A stretch of 12,191 nt of DNA from Bacteroidota bacterium. Lineage in GTDB: Bacteria; Bacteroidota; Ignavibacteria; Ignavibacteriales; Melioribacteraceae. Position 1 is the first letter of the stretch. Each line of letters starts with the position of its first letter. Below are positions 1 through 6,488 of the stretch, piece by piece. Both the position numbers and the translations under genes were made by a program. The DNA is taken from NCBI GenBank assembly GCA_021812745.1, contig JAKAMS010000039.1:1-12191 (forward strand). The letters run 5' to 3'. The notes below the pieces were generated by a model. The model had not been told where the DNA came from. It saw only the letters and a program-made list of their open reading frames with translations, and made no database searches.

Positions 1-2
1 TC

Positions 3-938
3 AGAAGTTCAGGAACAACTATTTTATTTGACGGCTATATGACTTTATATGATGAAGAGCTTGAAGACAAAGATGATCAAAATGGAAATGGTTTATTAAT
101 TCCGGCCGGATTAGAAATAAATCAAAAAATGGCGTTAAAAGAACTTAATCCAAATCAGCATTTTACAAAACCTCCACCGCGTTTTACCGAAAGTTCTTTG
201 ATCAAAGAATTAGAAAGTAACGGAATAGGGCGTCCCAGCACTTATGCGATGATTATGGGAACCATAATAGACAGGAAATATGTTGAACAGGTAGATCGTA
301 AAATGATTCCGACAGAACTCGGTAAAAAAGTGAACACAATTTTGGTGAAAAATTTTTCTAATATCTTTAATGTGAACTTTACCGCACAAATGGAAGAAGA
401 ACTCGATTCGATCGCCGAAGGAGAAATTGGTTATTTAAAAGTTTTGAATGACTTTTATGAACCGTTCTCTAAAACTTTGAAGGAAGTTGAAGCAAATCTC
501 GAAAAAATTAAGTGCGATAAATGCGGCTCCGATATGGATATTAAAATGGGGCGGTTTGGGAAATATTTAGCTTGTACCAATTATCCGGAATGTAAAAACA
601 TCAAATCGCTTAAAGATTTTGCACCTAATGGAGGCGCGCCGGAACCAACAGGCGATATTTGTCCCAAGTGCGGTTCTAATACTGTATATCGTGAAGGAAA
701 ATTTGGAAGGTTCATCGGCTGCGAAAAATATCCTGACTGTGATTTTACTAAAATTGTTACTCTGGGATTAAAGTGTCCCAAATGCGGCGATGGCGAAGTA
801 ATAACTAGAAGAACAAAACGCGGTAAAATATTTTACGGTTGCAACCGTTATCCTGATTGTGATTTTGCAAGCTGGACAATGCCGAAGCCGAAAGAAGAGG
901 AAGAAGAAATTGCGCTTGCTTCGGACGATGAGATCTAA
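3..938 (+). CDS. topA: DNA topoisomerase I, C-terminal part (5' end outside window)
   Basis: TopA is a type IA topoisomerase that relaxes negative supercoils through a transient 5'-phosphotyrosine break. Only the last 311 residues are present: the frame is open to the window edge, and the ATG at 39 is internal because the preceding codons (ending GTTILFDGY) still match the family. Conserved type IA text is visible at about residues 57-80, including PPPRFTESSLIKELE and GIGRPSTYA. The active-site tyrosine lies upstream and is not seen. Three zinc ribbons close the protein, with cysteines near 171/174/191/197, 220/223/240/246 and 258/261/280/286, each with the YPxC ending typical of TopA C-terminal repeats. 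A Glu-rich tail follows. The stop lies 31 nt before the recombinase gene, so the two are probably cotranscribed. The identification is firm; the missing N-terminal domain cannot be judged. Confidence 0.97.
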   Translation, partial: RSSGTTILFDGYMTLYDEELEDKDDQNGNGLLIPAGLEINQKMALKELNPNQHFTKPPPRFTESSLIKELESNGIGRPSTYAMIMGTIIDRKYVEQVDRKMIPTELGKKVNTILVKNFSNIFNVNFTAQMEEELDSIAEGEIGYLKVLNDFYEPFSKTLKEVEANLEKIKCDKCGSDMDIKMGRFGKYLACTNYPECKNIKSLKDFAPNGGAPEPTGDICPKCGSNTVYREGKFGRFIGCEKYPDCDFTKIVTLGLKCPKCGDGEVITRRTKRGKIFYGCNRYPDCDFASWTMPKPKEEEEEIALASDDEI

Positions 939-969
939 AAAATAATTTGTCAATTTATATGGCAATTAG

Positions 970-1863
970 ATGACGCAACTCGATCTCAATGAGATATTAA
1001 TTCGAATGCTTGCCGAACTTTCAGGTATAAGCCGGGCATCTCAAAATACAATTGATGCTTATACCCGAGATCTTAATGAATTTATCTCCTTCTGTAACTC
1101 TAAAGAAATTAATATAATTGATAAGATTACGGATAAAACAATCCGGCATTTTATCATTCAACTTAGTGAAAGTGGTGTTGCCAAAAGCACTATCTCAAGA
1201 AAACTTTCCGCGATTAGACGTTTTTTAAATTTTGCACTTCGGAACGACTTAATAGAAAAAAATCCAATATCCAAAATTCCTAATCCAAAAGTTAAACGTG
1301 GTTTGCCGGAGACGATTAATGTTGATTCTTATTCAGAAATTTTTAGTTTGGTTGCTGAAGAAAATGACTTTGCTAATTCAAACAAAATAAAAGCGATTTT
1401 TGAATTATTATATGGATCGGCTTTGCGGGTTTCCGAGTTATGTTCATTAAATGTTGGAGATATTGATTTCCATACCAATAGTATTAGAGTACTTGGTAAA
1501 GGTTCTAAAGTTAGAATTGTTCCAATTGGGACAAAATCTGTAGAAGTATTAAAAATTTACTTAAGTTCATTTGACTCATTCTCAAATTCACAACCGCTTT
1601 TTGCGGATAGTAATAATAACAGACTCTCAAGACATAGTATTTATCGTATCGTGAAGCATTATTTGAAAAATCAAAAGATTGATAAAAAAAGTCCGCATAT
1701 ATTGCGTCATAGCGCAGCAACACATATGCTAGATAACGACGCTGATTTAATGGCAGTAAAAGAAATTCTTGGTCATGAAAATCTTTCCACTACACAAATT
1801 TATACACATGTAAGTATAGAACGATTAAAAAAATCCTATAAGAAAGCTCATCCAAAATCATGA
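970..1863 (+). CDS. xerC: Tyrosine recombinase, XerC/XerD family
   Basis: Site-specific recombinase of the kind that resolves chromosome dimers at a dif site during division. At 297 aa it has the normal Xer length. The N-terminal SAM-like core-binding domain spans about residues 8-95 and the catalytic domain about 115-290. All six expected catalytic residues are visible: R153 (in ALRVSEL), K177 (GKGSK), H243 and R246 (HILRHSAATH), H269 (LGHENLSTTQ) and nucleophile Y278 (IYTHVS). An in-frame stop directly precedes the ATG, so this is the first possible start; no strong ribosome binding site is seen. Topoisomerase I beside a Xer recombinase recalls the topA-codV neighbourhood of Bacillus, which favours a housekeeping Xer over an integrase. 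No second recombinase or dif site is in the window, so XerC, XerD or a single XerA-type enzyme cannot be told apart. Confidence 0.93.
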   Translation: MTQLDLNEILIRMLAELSGISRASQNTIDAYTRDLNEFISFCNSKEINIIDKITDKTIRHFIIQLSESGVAKSTISRKLSAIRRFLNFALRNDLIEKNPISKIPNPKVKRGLPETINVDSYSEIFSLVAEENDFANSNKIKAIFELLYGSALRVSELCSLNVGDIDFHTNSIRVLGKGSKVRIVPIGTKSVEVLKIYLSSFDSFSNSQPLFADSNNNRLSRHSIYRIVKHYLKNQKIDKKSPHILRHSAATHMLDNDADLMAVKEILGHENLSTTQIYTHVSIERLKKSYKKAHPKS

Positions 1864-1873
1864 AGGAGTTACT

Positions 1874-2179
1874 ATGAACATTAAAATCACTTCTCGCAAA
1901 TTTAGAGCGAAAGAAACGCTAAAAGAATTCATCCGTGGTGAGGTAAACGTTCTTGAAAAATATAACGATGAAATCATTTCGGCGGATATAATTTTGAGCT
2001 TTACTCATCTCAAAGACAGCATCAAAACGGCAGAAATTAATCTTACAGTTCCTAAAAAAGTGATTACCGTTGAAACTTCTAGTGAAGAGTTTGAAAAATC
2101 TGTTACACTTTCCGTAGAAAAAATTAAAAAGCAACTTACTAAACTCAAAACAAAGCGTTTGGTTAGGCCTAAAAAATGA
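1874..2179 (+). CDS. hpf: Ribosome hibernation-promoting factor, short form (HPF/RaiA family)
   Basis: A ribosome-associated protein that binds the decoding region of the 30S subunit in slow growth and keeps ribosomes inactive or dimerised. The 101 residues match the S30AE/sigma-54 modulation domain: an N-terminal strand (MNIKITSRKF), a helix with LKEFI, strands with SADIILSF and TAEINLTV, then a long basic helix ending in KTKRLVRPKK. There is no C-terminal extension, so it is the short HPF/YfiA type rather than the long form that dimerises ribosomes alone. A strong ribosome binding site (AAGGAG, 1863-1868) overlaps the recombinase stop codon and fixes the start. The stop overlaps the hprK start by 4 nt (ATGA), which points to translational coupling. 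In many proteobacteria hpf also sits beside phosphotransfer genes, so the pairing is familiar in kind. Confidence 0.93.
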   Translation: MNIKITSRKFRAKETLKEFIRGEVNVLEKYNDEIISADIILSFTHLKDSIKTAEINLTVPKKVITVETSSEEFEKSVTLSVEKIKKQLTKLKTKRLVRPKK

Positions 2180-3186
2180 AAATTAACGAAAATTCGATTA
2201 CTCAAAGAGAGAGCATTACTGTAGAATCATTTTACAATAGCATTGTAGATAGGTTCAAAATACGTCTCTTGAATGACCGTGTTGGTTTTGACCGGCTAAT
2301 CAAAGATCCGAACCTGCATAGACCGGGATTACCATTAGCGGGATTTCTGGAATTGTTTTCTTACAGCCGAGTACAAGTGTTTGGTAATACTGAAATGCGG
2401 TATTTACTAAATCTGACTCTAGAAGAAAGGACTAAATCCCTCGAAAATATTTTCAAATACGATATACCTTGCTTAATAATTTCAAACGAACACGAACCTA
2501 CTCCCGAAATGCTGGAACTTGGCAATAAATATAAAATTCCAATTTTCGGTTCTGCTTTCTCTACGACTAAAGCAATTTTTCTTATTTCAGATTTTCTTGA
2601 TGATCAATTTGCCCCCCGTCTTTCTGTACATGGATCCCTTGTAGATGTCTATGGTGTGGGAATGTTGTTTGTTGGTAAATCTGGAATTGGCAAGAGTGAA
2701 GTCGCGCTAGATCTAGTTGAAAGAGGACACCGTTTAGTTGCTGATGATGTTGTGATTATTACTAAAAAAGGGGAAGGCATACTTATGGGATCCGGAACCG
2801 AATTAGTGAAACATTTTATGGAACTTCGCGGCATAGGCATCATTGATATAAGAAGTATGTTCGGAATACGCGCTATAAGATTTCAAAAGCGCCTTGAAGT
2901 TGTAATCGAACTCGAAGTCTGGGATGAAAAAAATGAATATACTCGCACTGGCTTGGATAGTACAACTACAGCTATTATGGACGTTGAAGTTCCATACGTA
3001 AAACTCCCTATAATACCGGGTAAAAATATTACAGTAGTTTCCGAGATTATTGCTCTGAATTATCTTCTAAAACATTATGGTTACGATGCAGCAAAAGTCT
3101 TGCAAGACCGGATAACATCAAAAATTCGTCAAAAAAATGAAGAAATGAACAGAGCGGTAGATTATTTTGAGCATGATTTTGAATAA
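2176..3186 (+). CDS. hprK: HPr kinase/phosphorylase
   Basis: Bifunctional enzyme that phosphorylates and dephosphorylates a regulatory serine in HPr (or an HPr-like protein), linking carbon status to transport and gene control. The 336 residues fit the family with its two domains: an N-terminal domain to about residue 135 and a C-terminal P-loop catalytic domain. The Walker A loop is G167-KSGIGKS-174, preceded by H152 in VHGSLVDVYG and followed by RLVADD (D190, D191). The HPrK signature ELRGIGIIDIRSMFG covers about 216-230. All hallmark residues are present, so it should be active. It starts within the hpf stop (4-nt overlap). No ptsH, ptsI or EIIA gene lies in the window, so its partner must be encoded elsewhere. 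A new promoter follows it at once, so it probably ends the topA-led transcription unit. Confidence 0.95.
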   Translation: MKINENSITQRESITVESFYNSIVDRFKIRLLNDRVGFDRLIKDPNLHRPGLPLAGFLELFSYSRVQVFGNTEMRYLLNLTLEERTKSLENIFKYDIPCLIISNEHEPTPEMLELGNKYKIPIFGSAFSTTKAIFLISDFLDDQFAPRLSVHGSLVDVYGVGMLFVGKSGIGKSEVALDLVERGHRLVADDVVIITKKGEGILMGSGTELVKHFMELRGIGIIDIRSMFGIRAIRFQKRLEVVIELEVWDEKNEYTRTGLDSTTTAIMDVEVPYVKLPIIPGKNITVVSEIIALNYLLKHYGYDAAKVLQDRITSKIRQKNEEMNRAVDYFEHDFE

Positions 3187-3205
3187 CATTTACTCGCTTT
3201 ATTGC

Positions 3206-3236
3206 TTGACTACAGAGGGATGATTTGCTATCTTCG
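3206..3236 (+). promoter_or_regulatory. Promoter of the M23 peptidase gene
   Basis: A -35-like TTGACT (3206-3211) and a -10-like TATCTT (3229-3234) are separated by exactly 17 nt. The downstream element reads TATCTTCG, which also resembles the TAnnTTTG -7 box of Bacteroidota. Transcription should start near 3241, only about 10 nt before the ATG at 3251, leaving almost no leader and no room for a normal ribosome binding site. It lies in the 64-nt gap after hprK and separates the topA-hprK unit from the M23-holB-ricT unit. Supported by motif and spacing only. Confidence 0.65.
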
Positions 3237-3250
3237 CAACCGAAAATGCT

Positions 3251-4174
3251 ATGAAAAAATTTTACTACTTTTCTAAATCGAAATTAAAATTTGTTGAAAT
3301 ACGCAACTTCTATAAGAAATTCGTATTCCTTATTTTATTCTTTGCGGTACTCGTATCGTTCTTTGTTTTTGGAACGTTCCTTGTGTTCAATGAATTTATT
3401 AATCCGGACTCAGAAGTAAAGTCATTAAAAACAAATAATGCCCTTCTTAAAGAAAAACTTGACAACTACAAAAACTTATTTGATCAGCTTGACAATAGAA
3501 TTACAACCTTGACTTCTCAAAGCCACGATTTAAGACTTAAAGCTAATCTTGAGACGGCTAATCCTATTGAATCTGTTGGAACCGGCGGTAATGTGTTTGA
3601 ACCGATTAAGACTTCAAGCCTAGGCGGTTACGAAAATGATATTGATAAATTAGATTCATATGTGAATAATATTTCTCTAAAGGTAAAACTGGAGAAGAAT
3701 AATTACGAAGAGATAAGCAAAGCTTTCCAGGATAACGAAAAACTTTTTGAAGAAATTCCTGCAATTAGACCATGCGAAGGAAAAATTGCAGATGATTTCG
3801 GAATAAGATTTCACCCCATTCTTAAAATTATGAGAATGCACAACGGAGTTGATATTGTTACCGATACTGGGACTAAAGTTTATGCCCCAGGTGCTGGAAT
3901 TGTTGCTTTTACCGGGTATCGTGGCGGGTACGGATTGACTTTAGAAATAGAACACGGATTTGGTTATAGAACAATTTATGCGCACTTAGAAAGCATAAAA
4001 GTAAAAGAAGGACAGCATCTTCAAAGAGGTGATTTAATTGCACTAAGCGGAAATTCAGGAAAACTTTCTACTGGTCCACATTTACATTATGAAGTCAGAC
4101 ATGATGGAATTGCCTTGGACCCTAGAAACTTTATCTATGATGATGTTAGCATTTTTGAAGTTGTCAAAAAATAG
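3251..4174 (+). CDS. Membrane-anchored M23 family metallopeptidase (LytM-type)
   Basis: A zinc peptidase of the M23/LytM type, expected to cut peptide cross-bridges in peptidoglycan or to activate amidases. The 307 residues run: a short basic cytoplasmic segment (1-23), one hydrophobic membrane segment (about 24-47), a polar, partly coiled-coil periplasmic region (about 52-165) and the M23 domain (about 172-295). Metal and catalytic residues look complete: H197 and D201 (HNGVD), H245 (YAHL) and H277/H279 (HLHYE). It therefore appears to be an active enzyme, not a degenerate EnvC/NlpD-like activator, although the layout resembles MepM-like proteins. The start is the only sensible ATG before the membrane segment. 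The gene has its own promoter and practically no leader; an out-of-frame ATG CTA TGA lies just before the start and overlaps it. The next gene is 23 nt downstream, measured to its preferred ATG. The exact substrate is unknown. Confidence 0.9.
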   Translation: MKKFYYFSKSKLKFVEIRNFYKKFVFLILFFAVLVSFFVFGTFLVFNEFINPDSEVKSLKTNNALLKEKLDNYKNLFDQLDNRITTLTSQSHDLRLKANLETANPIESVGTGGNVFEPIKTSSLGGYENDIDKLDSYVNNISLKVKLEKNNYEEISKAFQDNEKLFEEIPAIRPCEGKIADDFGIRFHPILKIMRMHNGVDIVTDTGTKVYAPGAGIVAFTGYRGGYGLTLEIEHGFGYRTIYAHLESIKVKEGQHLQRGDLIALSGNSGKLSTGPHLHYEVRHDGIALDPRNFIYDDVSIFEVVKK

Positions 4175-4184
4175 AAAAAATTTC

Positions 4185-4189
4185 AGGAG
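4185..4189 (+). promoter_or_regulatory. Ribosome binding site that decides the start of the DUF2795 gene
   Basis: AGGAG lies 8 nt before the ATG at 4198 but only 2 nt before the in-frame TTG at 4192. The normal spacing favours the ATG, giving a 76-residue protein that begins MIWTVELASY. Confidence 0.7.
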
Positions 4190-4197
4190 ACTTGACA

Positions 4198-4428
4198 ATG
4201 ATTTGGACCGTCGAATTAGCATCTTATCTTGATGACGCTCCGTGGCCAGCCACTAAAGAAGAATTAATTGATTATGCCGAACGTATCGGCGCACCACTTG
4301 AAGTAGTTGAGAATCTTCTAGAATTAGAGGATTCAGATGAACCGTACGAAACCATTGAAGATATTTGGCCAGATTACCCGAGTGACGAAGATTTCTTTTA
4401 TAATGATGATGACGAGTTTAAGTCGTAA
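4198..4428 (+). CDS. Small acidic DUF2795 domain protein
   Basis: A 76-residue protein of unknown function. The core WPATKEELIDYAERIGAP followed by EVVENLLELED and YETIEDIW fits the DUF2795 pattern: a Pro-Ala/Thr helix cap, a helix containing the 'eeLi.yAe..GA' motif, then a second Leu-rich helix. The last 25 or so residues are strongly acidic and aromatic (YPSDEDFFYNDDDEF). It has no signal peptide or membrane segment, so it is probably cytoplasmic. The start at 4198 is preferred over the in-frame TTG at 4192 because of the AGGAG spacing. It lies between the M23 peptidase gene and holB with gaps of 23 and 14 nt, so it is probably cotranscribed with both. The acidic tail could serve protein contact or nucleic-acid mimicry, but nothing in the sequence shows which. 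Being a real gene is well supported; its role is not known. Confidence 0.82.
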   Translation: MIWTVELASYLDDAPWPATKEELIDYAERIGAPLEVVENLLELEDSDEPYETIEDIWPDYPSDEDFFYNDDDEFKS

Positions 4429-4442
4429 TAATTGGTAGAAGA

Positions 4443-5558
4443 ATGAATGAAATTTGGGATGTAGTTTTTGAACAAGTAAAAGCCAAAGAAATTCTTACTA
4501 ATATTTATAAAGGAAAGCGTGTTCCACACGCTTTCCTTTTTTTTGGGCCAGAAGGAGTTGGTAAATTTTTTACTGCTTTACAATTTGCTAAACTGATTAA
4601 CACATCCAAAGATGAATATCATCAACAAGTGATACTTAAAAAAATCTCTTCCTTTCAAGAACCTTACATTAAACTAGTTTCGCCTCTGCCTCGCGGAAAA
4701 GGGGAGAATGCCGAAGATTCAGCAACAGAAAAACTTTCGAAAGAGATAATTGATTTGATTAATGAGGAAACAAAATCTAAAATTGAGAACCCATATCACC
4801 GCATCTCTATTGACAATGCTAACACAATTAAGATAAATAGTGTAAGAGAAATTAGAAAATACATTACAACAACTACAGATGAAATTAGTTACAGATTTAT
4901 TCTGATTCTCGACGCCCATAAGATGAATGAAACTGCCCAAAATGCTTTGCTGAAAAGTTTGGAAGAACCGCCGGAAGGAATCGTTTTCATTTTTATTACC
5001 TCGGATAAAGAAAAATTATTACCTACAATTCAATCCCGCTGCTGGCAAGTTAATTTTGAACCACTTTCTTTCGATTCTGTTGCTAAAATTCTGATAAATA
5101 ACTTTACAATAGAAAAAGAATTGGCTGAGAAGGCTGCTAAGTTTTCCGAGGGTTCTCCATTAACTGCCTTAGACTTAATAAACAATCAGTTCGAAAATAT
5201 TTTAGCAAGAACAATTTCAATTCTCCGATTTTCACTAGCGAAAAAATATCATTCCGCCTATAAAGAATTAGCTGAATTTCTGAAGGACAATTCTGATCAA
5301 TCCATCAACATACTTGCTCGGATGATAAAGACTTGGTTAAATGATGTAATTAAAAATCGTCATTCTATATTCGATTATTATTTCAGCGAGTATGCAGAAA
5401 CTCTATCCAAGTTCAATTCTAGATTTAATAACGCCGATATTAACAAAATATTTTACTCTATTGATAATCTGGAAAGACTACAGATTAAAAATGTAAACTT
5501 GAATGTCGTTAGCCTGAACCTTATATTTGAAATAGCTTCACTCTCAATAAGGAAATAA
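4443..5558 (+). CDS. holB: DNA polymerase III delta-prime subunit (clamp loader)
   Basis: The delta-prime subunit is part of the clamp loader that opens and places the sliding clamp at primed DNA. The 371 residues show the AAA+ layout: HAFLFFGPEGVGKFF at about 29-43 (P-loop position), LILDAHKMNETAQNALLKSLEEPP at about 154-177 (Walker B position and conserved helix), and SRC at 198-200 (the arginine-finger motif of delta-prime/DnaX proteins). The residue after the P-loop lysine is F42 rather than Ser/Thr, suggesting no ATP hydrolysis, as is common in delta-prime. The cysteine zinc module usual after the P-loop is absent: the only cysteine seen is C200. The ribosome binding site is weak. A terminator-like hairpin covers codons 23-34. 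The DUF2795 gene ends 14 nt upstream and ricT starts 3 nt downstream; holB next to ricT is also the Bacillus order. Confidence 0.88.
   Translation: MNEIWDVVFEQVKAKEILTNIYKGKRVPHAFLFFGPEGVGKFFTALQFAKLINTSKDEYHQQVILKKISSFQEPYIKLVSPLPRGKGENAEDSATEKLSKEIIDLINEETKSKIENPYHRISIDNANTIKINSVREIRKYITTTTDEISYRFILILDAHKMNETAQNALLKSLEEPPEGIVFIFITSDKEKLLPTIQSRCWQVNFEPLSFDSVAKILINNFTIEKELAEKAAKFSEGSPLTALDLINNQFENILARTISILRFSLAKKYHSAYKELAEFLKDNSDQSINILARMIKTWLNDVIKNRHSIFDYYFSEYAETLSKFNSRFNNADINKIFYSIDNLERLQIKNVNLNVVSLNLIFEIASLSIRK
4509..4544 (+). terminator. Terminator-like hairpin with T-tract inside the start of holB
   Basis: AAAGGAAAGCGTGT (4509-4522), a three-base loop TCC and ACACGCTTTCCTTT (4526-4539) form a perfect 14-bp stem. 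The strand continues as an unbroken run of eight T (4537-4544). In RNA this has the form of an intrinsic terminator for rightward transcription, but it lies in codons 23-34 of holB and encodes the conserved KGKRVPHAFLFF region. On the other strand only three T follow the stem, so the signal is directional. Translating ribosomes would normally keep the stem from forming, so termination would be expected mainly when holB is not being translated. The structure is certain from sequence; the function is an inference. Confidence 0.5.
5549..5553 (+). promoter_or_regulatory. Ribosome binding site supporting the TTG start of ricT
   Basis: AAGGA inside the 3' end of holB lies 8 nt before the TTG at 5562. 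An in-frame stop (the holB stop, 5556-5558) directly precedes this frame, and no suitable in-frame ATG occurs before the conserved domain, so TTG is the best start. Confidence 0.65.
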
Positions 5559-5561
5559 GCT

Positions 5562-6407
5562 TTGTACCATATAGATCTCTCCCTAATCAAGTGCACTAAA
5601 GAAAATGGGTGCATAGAAAATTCTGCTGAAAACCATGGTGTTAATAACCTTTTCGAATCAATTATAATAAAAAATATTCAAGATAAGCATAATAACATTA
5701 GCGGTTGTTTTTCATGTTCACCTTGCGTATCACATCTTAACCCGGTAGATAAACGAAATATCATCGAAATAAATTGTAACGGCTTATTAAATTGCAATTT
5801 CTGCGAAGTCCAAGAAAAATCTGAGTTAGAATTATTCCCAGACGATTTTGTTATTGTTCAACTGGACGAATCTTTGGAAGTTGCTCAAGTAAAACTAGTT
5901 GGTGAAATTGTTAGGTTAAAAAGACAATCATTTGGATTCTATGGTGAAAATCTTCCTTTAATTGTTAGAAAAGCAAGTGCTGAAGATTTAGACCGGGTAA
6001 GGAAAAATCTTCAAGATGAAGAAAAAGCCGTCAAAATATTTAGTGCCGCTATCAACAAGTTTAACCTAAATATGAAGTTAGTAAGTATTCATTATCAGTT
6101 CGACCGTAAGAAATTGTTTTTCTTCTATACTTCTGAAAGCAGAGTTGATTTTAGAGAATTGGCAAAAGAACTTGCTTCGGAGTTCAAAACGCGAATTGAA
6201 TTACGCCAAATTGGAGTTCGTGACGAAGCTAAAAAATTGGGTGGTATGGGAACATGTGGTCGTGAGTTTTGCTGTATCTCATTTCTTGCTGGATTTAGAA
6301 GAATAACTACACATTTGGCTAATGAACAGAATCTACTTTCTAGTATGGGCAAACTAAGCGGTCCGTGCGGTAAATTAAAGTGTTGTCTTTCGTTTGAAGT
6401 TGAATAA
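5562..6407 (+). CDS. ricT: PSP1 domain protein, RicT (YaaT) homologue with cysteine-rich N-terminal extension
   Basis: RicT in Bacillus is part of the RicA-RicF-RicT iron-sulfur complex that affects mRNA processing by RNase Y and developmental phosphorelay. The 281 residues show the PSP1 domain from about residue 90 (ELFPDDFVIVQL) to the strongly conserved cysteine end: GTCGREFCC (C232, C237, C238) and GPCGKLKCC (C269, C274, C275). Before the domain lies an extra stretch of about 85 residues with eight more cysteines (C11, C17, C49, C52, C55, C72, C78, C81), in spacings CX2CX2C and CX5CX2C that could hold zinc or an Fe-S cluster. It starts at TTG with a good ribosome binding site, 3 nt after holB, and is surely cotranscribed with it, as in Bacillus. 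The family call is firm. Whether it has the same RNA-processing role outside Firmicutes is unknown. Confidence 0.88.
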   Translation: MYHIDLSLIKCTKENGCIENSAENHGVNNLFESIIIKNIQDKHNNISGCFSCSPCVSHLNPVDKRNIIEINCNGLLNCNFCEVQEKSELELFPDDFVIVQLDESLEVAQVKLVGEIVRLKRQSFGFYGENLPLIVRKASAEDLDRVRKNLQDEEKAVKIFSAAINKFNLNMKLVSIHYQFDRKKLFFFYTSESRVDFRELAKELASEFKTRIELRQIGVRDEAKKLGGMGTCGREFCCISFLAGFRRITTHLANEQNLLSSMGKLSGPCGKLKCCLSFEVE

Positions 6408-6488
6408 AAATTTTATTCTCATTTCTTACTGAATAGGGGAGAATGAGTTTTCAGTTTAATTTTAATCCAGAATATCCGGGAGAAATTT

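Noticed and set aside
970..1863. Integrase of a mobile element
   Set aside because: Xer-length protein in a housekeeping cluster next to topA, with no tRNA, attachment repeats or cargo genes nearby.
4192..4197. TTG at 4192 as the start of the DUF2795 gene
   Set aside because: Only 2 nt from the AGGAG ribosome binding site; the ATG at 4198 has normal spacing.
6415..6447. Possible rho-independent terminator after ricT
   Set aside because: The best stems are 6 bp with an 18-nt loop and only four T follow; too weak to call.
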